Source: Chloroflexota bacterium
GTDB taxonomy: Bacteria > Chloroflexota > Limnocylindria > Limnocylindrales > CSP1-4
Assembly: GCA_021786265.1 (NCBI GenBank)
Contig: JAJYNP010000314.1
Location: 11,864-75,863, forward strand
Direction of reading: 5' to 3'
Length of the DNA stretch: 64,000 nt
Positions 8,707-17,254 of this stretch are shown here, piece by piece. Each line of letters starts with the position of its first letter. Positions within the stretch are counted from its first letter, which is position 1. A program made the position numbers and the translations under genes. The notes under the pieces were generated by a model that was not told where the DNA came from, ran no database searches, and worked only from the letters and a program-made list of their open reading frames with translations.

Positions 8707-10205
8707 GCCACCAGCAGGCGGCGCGACCGCCCATCCAGCGGGCCGCACGACCGCCCATCGTCTTCGGGACCGACGGATGGCGGGCGCGGGTCGCGGACGA
8801 GTACACCTACGACAACGTCCGGCGCTGCGCGGAGGGCGTCGCACGCTACGTGGTGCAGCAGGGGAGCGCCGCGAAGGGCGTCATGGTCGGGTACGACCGG
8901 CGCTTTGCCAGCGAATACTTCGCGCAGGCGGCGGCCGAGGTCCTGCTGGCCTTCGACATCCCCGTCCTGTTCGCCGCCGCCCCGATCCCCACACAGATGA
9001 CCTCCTTCGAGGTCGTGACGCGCGGGGCCGCGACGGCGATCATGATCACGGCCTCCCACAACCCCTGGACCGACAACGGCTTCAAGGTCAAGTCGCCGTC
9101 CGGGGCCGCCGCCGGGCCGGAGATCCTCGAGGTGCTCGAGGCCACGATCTCCGAGCACGCCGGGGACGATCCGCCCCGCCGGCCGTTCGCCGACGGGGCG
9201 GCCGCGGGCCTGGTGGAGATCGTCGACCCATTCGATGGCTACCAAGATTATGTCGGCCGCACCCTCGACCTGGAACGGCTGCGGGCCGCCGATGCCAGCG
9301 TGCTCGTCGAGCCGATGTACGGCTCCGGCGCGGGCTGGATCCCGCGGCTCCTCGAGGGTGGCCGGATCCGGGTCCGCGAGATCCACTCCGAGCGCAACCC
9401 CTGGTTCGGTGGCGTGAATCCCGAACCGATCCGCCCCAACATCGACGAGGCACTCGGCATCCTGGCCGCCGGCGGCCAGGACCTGGGGCTCCTGCTCGAC
9501 GGCGACGCGGACCGGGCCGGGGCCGCCGATGAGCGGGGAACCTTCATCCACCAGCTCCAGGTGATGGGGCTGCTGATGTACTACCTGCTGGAGCATCGCG
9601 GGCTGCGCGAGCCCGTGGTCTACACGGTCAACGAGACCTCGATGGTCGAACGGCTGGGGCAGCGGTACGGCGTGCCGGTCCACGAGACCTCGGTCGGGTT
9701 CAAGTACGTGGGCCCCCGGATGATCGAAACCGGCGCGATGATGGGCGGCGAGGAGTCCGGCGGGTACGGCTTCGGGATGCACCTGCCGGAGCGCGACGGG
9801 ATCTACGCCGACCTGATGCTGCTCGACCTGTTCCTGCGGGAGCGGGAGGCGGGGCGCTGGCCGGTCTCGAAGGCGGTCGCGCACCTGCACGAGATCGCCG
9901 GCCCGTCCTTCTACCTCCGCACGGACGTCCACCTCGACCGCGCCAGCTACCCGAACGTGAAGGAGCGCCTGTGGACGGAGCTGTCGGCCCAGCCGCCGGC
10001 CAGCCTGGACGGCGAGCCGATCGTGCGGAGCGTCACTCTCAGCACCAACGACGGCTTCAAGTGGTGGACGCCCGACGGGTCCTGGCTGCTGATCCGGTTC
10101 AGCGGCACGGAACCGCTCGTGCGGGTGTACGTCGAGGCGACCTCCGCCGGCTCGCGCGACGCGATGCTCCGGGCGGGGGAGCGGCTCGTGCGCGGTGGCG
10201 CCTGA
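8703..10205 (+). CDS. Phosphomannomutase/phosphoglucomutase
   Basis: 500 residues of the alpha-D-phosphohexomutase family. Interconverts hexose-6- and hexose-1-phosphate. Four family motifs are visible: active-site loop ITASHNPWTDNGFK with phosphoserine Ser118, metal loop LLDGDADRAG, sugar loop GGEESGGYG, and phosphate loop RFSGTEPLVRVYVEA. The start GTG overlaps the manC stop. Position between GDP-mannose pyrophosphorylase and PGI/PMI argues for mannose use in GDP-mannose supply for surface polysaccharide, but specificity is not readable. Confidence 0.92.
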   Translation: MSHQQAARPPIQRAARPPIVFGTDGWRARVADEYTYDNVRRCAEGVARYVVQQGSAAKGVMVGYDRRFASEYFAQAAAEVLLAFDIPVLFAAAPIPTQMTSFEVVTRGAATAIMITASHNPWTDNGFKVKSPSGAAAGPEILEVLEATISEHAGDDPPRRPFADGAAAGLVEIVDPFDGYQDYVGRTLDLERLRAADASVLVEPMYGSGAGWIPRLLEGGRIRVREIHSERNPWFGGVNPEPIRPNIDEALGILAAGGQDLGLLLDGDADRAGAADERGTFIHQLQVMGLLMYYLLEHRGLREPVVYTVNETSMVERLGQRYGVPVHETSVGFKYVGPRMIETGAMMGGEESGGYGFGMHLPERDGIYADLMLLDLFLREREAGRWPVSKAVAHLHEIAGPSFYLRTDVHLDRASYPNVKERLWTELSAQPPASLDGEPIVRSVTLSTNDGFKWWTPDGSWLLIRFSGTEPLVRVYVEATSAGSRDAMLRAGERLVRGGA

Positions 10206-10215
10206 GGCAGAGAAG

Positions 10216-11298
10216 ATGAGCGGGACCCTCGACGATGCGTCCTCGATCGTTCGCTACGACAGCGCGGGGATGCTGGAGGCCATCCCGCGCCTCGCGGATC
10301 AGCTGAGCGACGGCTGGTCCCGGTCTCGCGCGCTCGCACTGCCCGGCACGCACCGCGACCCGTCCGCGGTCGTGGTGCTCGGGATGGGTGGCTCGGCGAT
10401 CGGCGCCGACCTGGTCCGCGCGATCTTCGCCGAGCGTCTCCGCGTGCCACTCGTGACGGTCCGGGACTACGACCTGCCCGCGTTCGTCCGGCCGGGGATG
10501 CTCGTCGTCGCGGCGTCGCACAGCGGCGCGACCGAGGAGACGTTGAGCGCGCTGGCGCAGGCCATCTCCCGCGGATGTGCCGTGGCCGCGATCAGCACTG
10601 GCGGCCCGCTCCTCGCGGCGGCGCGGAAGGGTAGGCTGCCGTACCTGGAGTACGTCGGCGAGGCCCAGCCGCGGGCGTCGGTCGGCTCCGGTGTCGCGCT
10701 CCTGGCGGGCCTGCTCGAGCGGGCCGGTTGCCTGGAGGTCGGCGACCGGGAGTTCGCGGACGCCGCCGCCGCGGTCCGCGAGATGGCGTCTCGCTGCGAG
10801 CCATCCGCACCGACCGAGCAGAACCCCGCCAAGCAGCTTGCCTGGTCGCTCGTCGACCGGCTCCCGGTCGTCGAAGCGGGCGGCTTCCTCGGACCCGTGG
10901 CGCGGCGGTGGAAGACCCAGCTCAACGAGAACGGGAAGTCGATCGCGTGCTGGGAGGAGCTGCCGGAGGCAACGCACAACGCGGTGGTCGGCTACGCGCA
11001 ACCGGAGACGCTGCACGAGCGCACCTTCGTGGTGCTGCTCGCGAGCCCCGACGACCATCCCCGTGTGGCGCTGCGCCGCAGCCTCTCCGCCGACCTCCTC
11101 GCCGAGCGGCAGATCGGCCACGAGGTGATCGTGGTCGGGGGGCGCGGGAGGCTCGCGCAGGCGTTCTCGGCGATCGCGCTGGGCGACTTCACGAGCGTCT
11201 ACCTGGCGATGCTCTACGGGATCGATCCCACGCCCGTGGCGGCGATCTCGTACGTCAAGGAGCGGCTCGCGATGGCCGATCCGGCCACCATCGAGTGA
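10216..11298 (+). CDS. Bifunctional phosphoglucose/phosphomannose isomerase
   Basis: 360 residues. SIS-domain enzyme that interconverts glucose-6-, fructose-6- and mannose-6-phosphate. Seen: VVVLGMGGSAIGADLVRA (sugar-phosphate loop), VAASHSGATEETLSAL, and the bifunctional family signature NENGKSIACWEELPEATHN carrying catalytic Glu and His. The ATG at 10216 follows a purine-rich GAGGCAGAGAAG; a GTG at 10195 that overlaps the upstream gene is the alternative. Together the three genes lead from fructose-6-phosphate to GDP-mannose. Confidence 0.9.
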   Translation: MSGTLDDASSIVRYDSAGMLEAIPRLADQLSDGWSRSRALALPGTHRDPSAVVVLGMGGSAIGADLVRAIFAERLRVPLVTVRDYDLPAFVRPGMLVVAASHSGATEETLSALAQAISRGCAVAAISTGGPLLAAARKGRLPYLEYVGEAQPRASVGSGVALLAGLLERAGCLEVGDREFADAAAAVREMASRCEPSAPTEQNPAKQLAWSLVDRLPVVEAGGFLGPVARRWKTQLNENGKSIACWEELPEATHNAVVGYAQPETLHERTFVVLLASPDDHPRVALRRSLSADLLAERQIGHEVIVVGGRGRLAQAFSAIALGDFTSVYLAMLYGIDPTPVAAISYVKERLAMADPATIE

Positions 11299-11442
11299 GG
11301 CTTCCGGCCCATCCGCCTTCTTGGACCTGGGGTGTAGTCTGGTCCCACAGCTGGTCGGCAACGGCCGCCCGGACGAGCGGCTGACCGGCCCGATGAGACG
11401 GGCACGCGGACGCCGTCCGCGCTCCCCGGAGGTGCGGCCCAG

Positions 11443-11718
11443 ATGCATTCCACCCTCATCGGCAAGATCGAGAAGGCGAACCGGTACGCGCGCGAGACGG
11501 ATCGGATCACGTTCCGGACCCTCTCCCTGCAGTTCCGCGGCGACAACGACACGCACGTCGTCTCGCTCGATCCCGACGGGTGGCATTGCACGTGTCACTT
11601 CTTCGAAAACTGGAAGAGCTGCGTGCACGTGCTGACGCTCCAGAAAGTCCTCGGGAACATGCTGCCCGAGGAGGCCCAGACGTCGATCTTCGCCGCGGTG
11701 GAGGCGGCGGCGGTCTGA
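11443..11718 (+). CDS. Small SWIM-type zinc-finger protein
   Basis: 91 residues, unrecognised beyond its zinc motif. The centre reads WHCTCHFFENWKSCVHV, matching the SWIM consensus C-x-C-x(n)-C-x-H, which binds one zinc and is used in DNA- or protein-binding modules. The rest is predicted compact, with an amphipathic C-terminal helix. SD-like CGGAGGTG precedes the ATG, and a TAGTCT hexamer about 105 nt upstream could be the promoter. It stands alone between the sugar operon and a convergent minus-strand pair. Confidence 0.75.
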   Translation: MHSTLIGKIEKANRYARETDRITFRTLSLQFRGDNDTHVVSLDPDGWHCTCHFFENWKSCVHVLTLQKVLGNMLPEEAQTSIFAAVEAAAV

Positions 11719-11768
11719 CCGCCGTCTCCCGTTCACCGCGGCGTCGCGAGCGCCGCGATCGGCGCGTG

Positions 11769-11795
11769 ACGAGCCGGCCCGATCTTCGGGCCGGC
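11769..11795. terminator. Bidirectional hairpin between convergent genes
   Basis: Perfect 12-bp stem (arms GAGCCGGCCCGA and its complement) with a TCT loop, between the SWIM gene and the convergent lipoprotein gene. There is no U-tract on either side, as is common for hairpin terminators in very GC-rich genomes. Confidence 0.75.
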
Positions 11796-11844
11796 TCGCT
11801 GTCGTAGTACGCCCGGCGGTCGCGAGGCGCTCCGGGAGTGCTGG

Positions 11845-12768
11845 TTACGCCGTCTCGGTCCCTCCGAGGAGCGACCCGTCCGCGGCGCTGATCCAGATGA
11901 CGGCCTGGCCCGGCTCCTCGCCCGTGATCGCGACGTAGGTGAACGTCACCGACCAGGCCAGCTGAAGGACCGGTTCGGGGGCATCCGATCTGGAGGGGTC
12001 CAGGAAGTTGTTGGGCCGGACCCAGATGAGCTCCGGCGCGGACTGCGCAAACCCCGTGCGAGCGGTCAGCTGGCGTTGCGTCGCGAACGCCGTGGCGATC
12101 TCGGACGCGCGCGAGGACGGGATCGGGCTCGCCGGAGCCGGCGCCGCCGGCGTGCTGGTGACGATCACCGCCTGGAAGGACCCGCCCGAGGTGATGTCGA
12201 CGGTGGTCCCCTCGCCGAAGACGGGGTGGCCGTCGATGACGCGGCCCCACCGGACCTCCCAGGCGTCGAGGCCCGGCTGCCAGCGCACCTGCGGTGCCGC
12301 GTCGGGGAGCGTGAGTCCAAGGATCGCGGCGATCGCGCGTGCGCGTCCCGGGGCCGATGCCGTCGTCACCACGGCGGGTTCGCCGGGGTTGGGCGGGCCG
12401 AGCCGAACGATCGAGATTGGGGCATGCGTCTCGGTGTCCAGCTCCATGACCGTCCTGTCGCCGGCCGCGGAGAGGAACTCGACACTGTCGTAGTCGACGC
12501 CGCGCAGCATGTCGCGTTCGCGGTGAGCGGCCGAGGGCGCGCCGGGGATCCCGAGCGCCCTGGCGATCGCGATCGCGCGGGCCTCCGCGGCCGAGGCCTG
12601 GGCCGTGGACTGCGGCAGGGCGCTCCACAGCGGGTCCTGGACGCTCCACCCGCGGTCCTTTGCGGTCGAGCTCCCGCACCCCACCAGCAGGGCCGTCAGG
12701 AGGAGGGCGACCATCGAGGTTGCTGCAGCCCGGCGTGCGGCCCGAGGTGTCCTCATGGCAGATTGCAT
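11845..12768 (-). CDS. Putative lipoprotein, unknown function
   Basis: 307 residues. N-terminal signal (RRAAATSMVALLLTALLVGCGSS) with a lipobox LVGC, so likely exported and lipid-anchored. The body has two similar-looking alpha/beta segments (SAAEARAIAIARALGIP and ASEIATAFATQ) and ends in VIWISAADGSLLGG, resembling peptidase-propeptide or PepSY-like beta-sheet modules, but this is weak. ATG at 12768 is chosen for the strong GAGGAGG SD ten bases upstream. It starts 10 bp after the stop of the secreted protein gene, so the two form an operon. Confidence 0.8.
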   Translation of the reverse strand: MQSAMRTPRAARRAAATSMVALLLTALLVGCGSSTAKDRGWSVQDPLWSALPQSTAQASAAEARAIAIARALGIPGAPSAAHRERDMLRGVDYDSVEFLSAAGDRTVMELDTETHAPISIVRLGPPNPGEPAVVTTASAPGRARAIAAILGLTLPDAAPQVRWQPGLDAWEVRWGRVIDGHPVFGEGTTVDITSGGSFQAVIVTSTPAAPAPASPIPSSRASEIATAFATQRQLTARTGFAQSAPELIWVRPNNFLDPSRSDAPEPVLQLAWSVTFTYVAITGEEPGQAVIWISAADGSLLGGTETA

Positions 12769-12778
12769 CACGACCTCC

Positions 12779-13543
12779 TCAGCGGCACCGGGTGCAGGGC
12801 GTGGACGGAATGGGGACACCCGAGTACGTGTACGTGCCCCACCAGTTGGGGACGGTGAGCCCGGACATCGGGGCGTTTCGCAGGGCAAGCTGGAAGGATT
12901 CGCCGAGGCCATGCCCGGTCTTGACGTACTTCCAGAACCATGTCTCGAACGTGAGCATGTCGCTGGTCCATGCGGTGCCGACGTATCCGAGGAAGAAACG
13001 CGGACCCTGGTAGTTGGTGCCGTCCGCGGTGCTGCGGGCCTTCTCGATGCCGAACGCGCCGGGGAACGTGGAGGCGGACTCGCCCAGGTGGCACGTGGAG
13101 GCGATCACCACGTTCGCCGCCTTGATGGCGGTGGACGGGGCCAGCGTGCGCAGGGACATGATCTGGTTGGCGGTGACGATGCCCTGGGTGCAGCTGCCGT
13201 TGTCCTCGCGGAACCCCCAGCCGGTGTAGTAGTGGTCCCCGTGGCTGTGCACGTAGAACCCCTGGTCGTTGGCCACGCGCGACAGCACCTTCGATGCCGT
13301 GAACGTCGTGGCCTCGAAGGACGACGGCGCGTACAGCATGAACTTGAACGCGTCGACCGCCAGCGCGCGCAGCTGCTGCGGGATCGTGGTGTTGATCCCC
13401 GCGCACGTGGTGAAGGCCGTCTTGTTGTCGTAGACGCTGGCCTGGTAGGCGGCGGCAGGGCCGGCCGACATGGCCACGACCAGGTTGGCGGTCAGGCAGA
13501 GGAGCACGAGCCTCTGCCACCGGAACGCGCCTTCGCGTCGCAT
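12779..13543 (-). CDS. Secreted putative clan-CD (caspase/gingipain-like) cysteine peptidase
   Basis: 254 residues with a Sec-type signal peptide (hydrophobic 11-30, cleavage near AGPAAA-YQ). The mature part keeps a spacing typical of clan CD (C11/C14/C25, CHAT) folds: hydrophobic strand then His-Gly (FYVHSHGDHYYTG, His99/His101-Gly102), and a later strand ending in Cys (NVVIASTCHLGES, Cys151), followed by GYVGTAWTSDMLTFETWFW and a Gly-rich loop before LALRNA, as in gingipain/CHAT proteins. Function is therefore inferred, not recognised by overall similarity. SD GGAGGAGG precedes ATG 13543. It is transcribed with the lipoprotein gene, which could be a partner, anchor or inhibitor. Confidence 0.6.
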   Translation of the reverse strand: MRREGAFRWQRLVLLCLTANLVVAMSAGPAAAYQASVYDNKTAFTTCAGINTTIPQQLRALAVDAFKFMLYAPSSFEATTFTASKVLSRVANDQGFYVHSHGDHYYTGWGFREDNGSCTQGIVTANQIMSLRTLAPSTAIKAANVVIASTCHLGESASTFPGAFGIEKARSTADGTNYQGPRFFLGYVGTAWTSDMLTFETWFWKYVKTGHGLGESFQLALRNAPMSGLTVPNWWGTYTYSGVPIPSTPCTRCR

Positions 13544-13842
13544 CGGTACCTCCTCCGGCGGATCCCTGGCGGGAGGAGACGGGCAGCAGGAGTGTGCCGG
13601 GTGGCGCTCAACCGCCACTTACCTGCCGCTTCTTGCCTGCGGTCCAGTTGTTGCCTGCGCTTGTTGCCTGCGCTCCGGCGATGTGCGTGTGGCCGCCGCG
13701 ACATCGACCGCGTCGCGTCCCGGAGCCGGGGGCCGTTCAGCCCCAGCATGGTGGGCCACACGACACCCGCTGGTGGTATCCTCCGGCTACCAAACGTTCG
13801 TTTGGTAGCGTGGCCCGGGAGGCCGCCAGCGGCGAGGACCAG
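13544..13842. other. Intergenic region with divergent promoters
   Basis: No convincing gene. It separates the minus-strand secreted-protein operon from the plus-strand tetR/beta-oxidation operon. It holds the TetR-type operator at 13787-13808 and short CT-rich direct repeats (TTGCCTGCG near 13635-13673). Confidence 0.6.
13787..13808. promoter_or_regulatory. Palindromic operator for the adjacent TetR regulator
   Basis: Two 10-bp arms, CTACCAAACG and CGTTTGGTAG, around a 2-bp TT centre; perfect dyad. The ACC-N3-CG-N2-CG-N3-GGT pattern resembles operators of TetR regulators of acyl-CoA metabolism (PaaR/Kst/FadR-type). It lies 34 bp before the likely tetR start, fitting autoregulation and control of the downstream fatty-acid genes by an acyl-CoA ligand. 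Confidence 0.85.
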
Positions 13843-14757
13843 GTGCCTGAGTCGCCCCGCGAACCCAGGTCGACATCGGGCCCCCGGGGCCCCGAGGACG
13901 GTGGGATCCCCACCGGGGCCCGGGCACGCGCGGGGCACGCGCGCCGCGCCATGCGGCCACGCGAGGAGCAGCTGCGGCGAACGGCCGTGCGCCTGTTCCG
14001 CGAACACGGCTATGACGGGACGTCGATGCAGGACCTGGCCGAGGCGCTGGGCATGCACCGCGGCAGCCTGTACCACTACATCGACTCGAAGGAGGATCTG
14101 CTCTTCGAGATCGTCGAGTCGGCCATGGCACGGTTCCACGACGAGGTCCGGCCGATCCTCCAGGGCCAGGGAGCGGCCGGCGATCGCCTGCGCCGGGCGG
14201 TGGCCGCCCACCTGCGCATCGCCGCCGACGAACCCGACGAGCTCGCCCTCCTGCAGGTCGAGGTCAAGGCTCTCGCGCCCGCCCGCCGCGCTCGAATCGT
14301 GGCCGAACGCGACGCGTACGAACACGCATGGCGGGCCTTCATCCGGGAGGGGATGCGCGAGGGTTCGTTCCGCTGCGAGGACGAGCGGACGGCGGGGTTC
14401 ATGATCCTGGCCGCCTGCAACTGGTTCAGCCAGTGGTACCACCCGGCGGGCCCGCTCGGCGTGGATGACTTCGCGGCCCGCTTCACCGCCCTCTTCCTCG
14501 ATGCCCTGCGGGCGGAGCCCGGGTCGATGCTCGGGGTCGGGTCGGGGGCCCTCGCCGCGAGGGTCGCCCGGACCGCCGCGCCCCTCACCCCGGTTGCCGC
14601 GCCCCTCGCCCCGACCACCGTGGCCACGGCCCCGGTCGTGCCGGTCGATGCCGTGCCGATCGCCGCCAGCCAGACCCCTTCGCCAGCCCGTTCCGGAGAC
14701 GCCGGTCTGCCCGCCGACGGCCTGTCGGCGCGCCCCCAGGAAGCCCAGGAGCCCTGA
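13843..14757 (+). CDS. TetR/AcrR family regulator of the beta-oxidation operon
   Basis: 304 residues from GTG 13843 (GCGAGGA upstream). The helix-turn-helix is LFREHGYDGTSMQDLAEALG followed by MHRGSLYHYIDSKEDLLFEI, a textbook TetR DNA-binding domain near residue 45. A ligand-binding domain with NWFSQWYHPAGPL follows, then an unusual Ala/Pro/Thr low-complexity tail of about 80 residues. An ATG at 13951 would shorten the N-terminus by 36 residues but lacks an SD. First gene of the cluster and directly downstream of a dyad operator, so it most likely represses the beta-oxidation genes until acyl-CoA binds. Confidence 0.88.
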   Translation: MPESPREPRSTSGPRGPEDGGIPTGARARAGHARRAMRPREEQLRRTAVRLFREHGYDGTSMQDLAEALGMHRGSLYHYIDSKEDLLFEIVESAMARFHDEVRPILQGQGAAGDRLRRAVAAHLRIAADEPDELALLQVEVKALAPARRARIVAERDAYEHAWRAFIREGMREGSFRCEDERTAGFMILAACNWFSQWYHPAGPLGVDDFAARFTALFLDALRAEPGSMLGVGSGALAARVARTAAPLTPVAAPLAPTTVATAPVVPVDAVPIAASQTPSPARSGDAGLPADGLSARPQEAQEP

Positions 14758-14796
14758 CGTGAGCCATGCCCATGCCCCGAACCGGGGAGCCGTGCG

Positions 14797-17244
14797 ATGA
14801 CCCTGGCCGCCGCGCCGTCAGCCGCATCCTCCACCGCCATGCTCCCGGGACTCCGCCGCGCGGTGGTCCTCGGGGCAGGCACCATGGGCGCCCAGGTCGC
14901 CTGCCTGCTCGCGGGCCGCGGCGTGCCGGTCGACCTCCTGGACCTCGATGCGGTCACCGCCCGGGGTGGGCTCGACCGCGCCCGCAGGCTCTCGCCGTCG
15001 CCGCTCTACCTGCCCGAGGACGCCGATGCCGTGACGCCGGCCGGGTTCGACGCGTTGGAGTCGACGGTAGCCGGCGCGGACTGGGTGCTCGAGGCCGTGG
15101 TCGAGCGCCTCGACGTCAAGCGCGACCTGCTGGCGCGCACGGCCGCGGTCCTGGCGCCCGGCGCGCTCCTGGCCACCAACACGTCGTCCCTGTCCGTGAC
15201 GAGCATGGCCGCGGCGTTGCCGGCGGAGGTGGCGGCACGCTTCCTCGGCATGCACTTCTTCAATCCGCCCCGGTATGCACGGCTGGTCGAGCTGGTGCCC
15301 GGACCCGCGACTGCGCCGGCGGCACTGGTCCGCGCCCGCGCGATCGCGGCCGACGTGCTGGGCAAGGGCGTGGTGGAGGCACAGGACGCTCCCGGGTTCA
15401 TCGTGAACCGGCTGGGCACCCAGGCTTCCCTGGCGGCCATCGCGCTCGCCGGGGAGCTGGGGCTGGGGGTCGACGAAGTCGACGACCTGTCGGGCCCGCT
15501 CGTCGGCCGGCCCAGGTCCGCGGTGTTCCGGACGATCGACCTGGTCGGGCTGGACGTGTTCGCGGCCGTGGTCCGTAGCCTGGCCGCGGCCGTCCCGGCC
15601 GAGGACCCGGAGCGCGACCTCTTCGGCCTGCCGCCCGCCGTCGAGACGATGCTCGAGCGCGGCATGCTCGGCGTGAAGGCTGGCGCGGGGTTCTTCCGCA
15701 AGGACGGCGACGAGATCCTCGCGCTCGACCTGCAGACACTCGAGTACCGGCCACGCCGGCGCCCGCGTAGCGCCGCGGTCGAGATGGCCCGGCAGATCGA
15801 CGATCCCGCCCGCCGGCTGGCGGCGCTGTTCGCCGCGCCGGAGTCGGACGCCCCCGCCGCGTTCGTGCGGCGTGGCCTGGTCCGGGCGCTCTGGTACGCC
15901 GCGACCGTCGCGCCCGGCATTGCGGGTTCGGTGGCGGACGTGGACCGCGCCATGCGCTGGGGGCTCGGCTGGGAACGCGGCCCGTTCGAGACGTGGGACG
16001 GAATCGGTGGCGAACGGATGGCCGCACTGCTCGCCGCCGCCGGCCTGGCCGAGCCCCCGCTCGCCCGCGCGGCCCGCGAGACCGGCGGCTTCTACGCCGC
16101 GGACGGCACGCTGCAGCTGGATCTCGGGGCATTTCGCCCCGCAGGCCCGGGCCCGGGCGGCGAGGCCCCCGTCTCCGCGGCGCCGGTCAGCGCGCCGGGA
16201 GGGGCGCCGGGAGAGGGCCGTGTCCCGGTCCCCCCGCGGCCGCGCGTGGTGGAGCTGCGGCGGATCCGCGCCGAACGCGGTGAGCTGGCCGGCAACGCGG
16301 CGGCCAGCCTCGTCGATCTGGACGGCGCGCTCGCGCTCGACCTGCACGGGAAGCTGAACATCATCGGGCTCGACACCATCGAGATGCTCGCCCGCGCCAC
16401 CGCGACGGCCGAGGAGCGCGGCATGCCGCTCGTGGTCGCCACCGACGCCGCCGACTTCTCGGCAGGCGCCAACGTCGCGCTGCTCCTGCTCGAGGCCGAG
16501 GACGACGAGTGGGACGAGCTGGAGCGCGTCACCCGCCGGTTCCAGGCGGCCATGCGGGGCCTGCGCCGGGCGCAGGTCCCGGTGGTCGTCGCGATACGTG
16601 GCCGTGTGCTGGGGGGCGGTGCCGAGATCGCCGTCGCGGGCGACCGGGTGCAGGCCGCGGCGGAGACCTACATGGGGTTCGTGGAGCTGGGCATGGGGCT
16701 CATCCCGGCCGGCGGCGGCTCGACGGAGATGGCACGGCGCGCGGCCGAGCGCGACCCCGGCGGCACGTGGTCCGACGCCTTCCCGGCCTTCGCCCAGGCC
16801 TTCGAGGCCATCGCGACCGCGAAGGTGAGCACCAGCGCGGCCGACGCGCGTCGCCTGGGGCTGCTGCGGCCGCAGGACGGCACCAGCGCCGATCCGGATC
16901 GCGTGGTGGCCGATGCCGCGACCGTGGCGCGGGCCCTGGCCGAGACCGGCTACCGGCCCTCGCTGGAGCGCCCCATCCGCGTGCTCGGCCGGCGCGGGAT
17001 CGCCGCCGCGGAGTCCCTGACGCACAACCAGCTCGCGGGCGGCTACGTCAGCGCCTATGACCGCGAGCTCGCGGTCGCGCTGGCCCGCGTCATGTGCGGC
17101 GGCGACGTGGCCGAGGGGACCGAGGTGAGCGCCGACCACCTCCTGGACCTCGAGCGCGAGACCTTCCTGCGCCTGCTCGGCCAGGCGAAGACTCGTGACC
17201 GGATCCGGGGCTTCCTCCGGACCGGCAAGCCGGTGCGGAACTGA
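14797..17244 (+). CDS. Fused 3-hydroxyacyl-CoA dehydrogenase / enoyl-CoA hydratase
   Basis: 815 residues in FadN order (dehydrogenase first, hydratase last), unlike proteobacterial FadB. NAD-binding VVLGAGTMGAQVACLLAGRG near residue 27 and NTSSLSVTSMAAALP, FLGMHFFNPP, GFIVNRL mark the HADH domains. After a Gly/Pro/Ala linker near residue 460, the crotonase domain has LHGKLNIIGLD, DFSAGANVALLL and an oxyanion-hole region VLGGGAEIAVAGD, GLIPAGGGSTEMA. Catalyses hydration and NAD-dependent oxidation in beta-oxidation. Next genes are thiolase, acyl-CoA dehydrogenase and acyl-CoA ligase. Confidence 0.95.
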   Translation: MTLAAAPSAASSTAMLPGLRRAVVLGAGTMGAQVACLLAGRGVPVDLLDLDAVTARGGLDRARRLSPSPLYLPEDADAVTPAGFDALESTVAGADWVLEAVVERLDVKRDLLARTAAVLAPGALLATNTSSLSVTSMAAALPAEVAARFLGMHFFNPPRYARLVELVPGPATAPAALVRARAIAADVLGKGVVEAQDAPGFIVNRLGTQASLAAIALAGELGLGVDEVDDLSGPLVGRPRSAVFRTIDLVGLDVFAAVVRSLAAAVPAEDPERDLFGLPPAVETMLERGMLGVKAGAGFFRKDGDEILALDLQTLEYRPRRRPRSAAVEMARQIDDPARRLAALFAAPESDAPAAFVRRGLVRALWYAATVAPGIAGSVADVDRAMRWGLGWERGPFETWDGIGGERMAALLAAAGLAEPPLARAARETGGFYAADGTLQLDLGAFRPAGPGPGGEAPVSAAPVSAPGGAPGEGRVPVPPRPRVVELRRIRAERGELAGNAAASLVDLDGALALDLHGKLNIIGLDTIEMLARATATAEERGMPLVVATDAADFSAGANVALLLLEAEDDEWDELERVTRRFQAAMRGLRRAQVPVVVAIRGRVLGGGAEIAVAGDRVQAAAETYMGFVELGMGLIPAGGGSTEMARRAAERDPGGTWSDAFPAFAQAFEAIATAKVSTSAADARRLGLLRPQDGTSADPDRVVADAATVARALAETGYRPSLERPIRVLGRRGIAAAESLTHNQLAGGYVSAYDRELAVALARVMCGGDVAEGTEVSADHLLDLERETFLRLLGQAKTRDRIRGFLRTGKPVRN

Positions 17245-17254
17245 GGTGCCAGCG

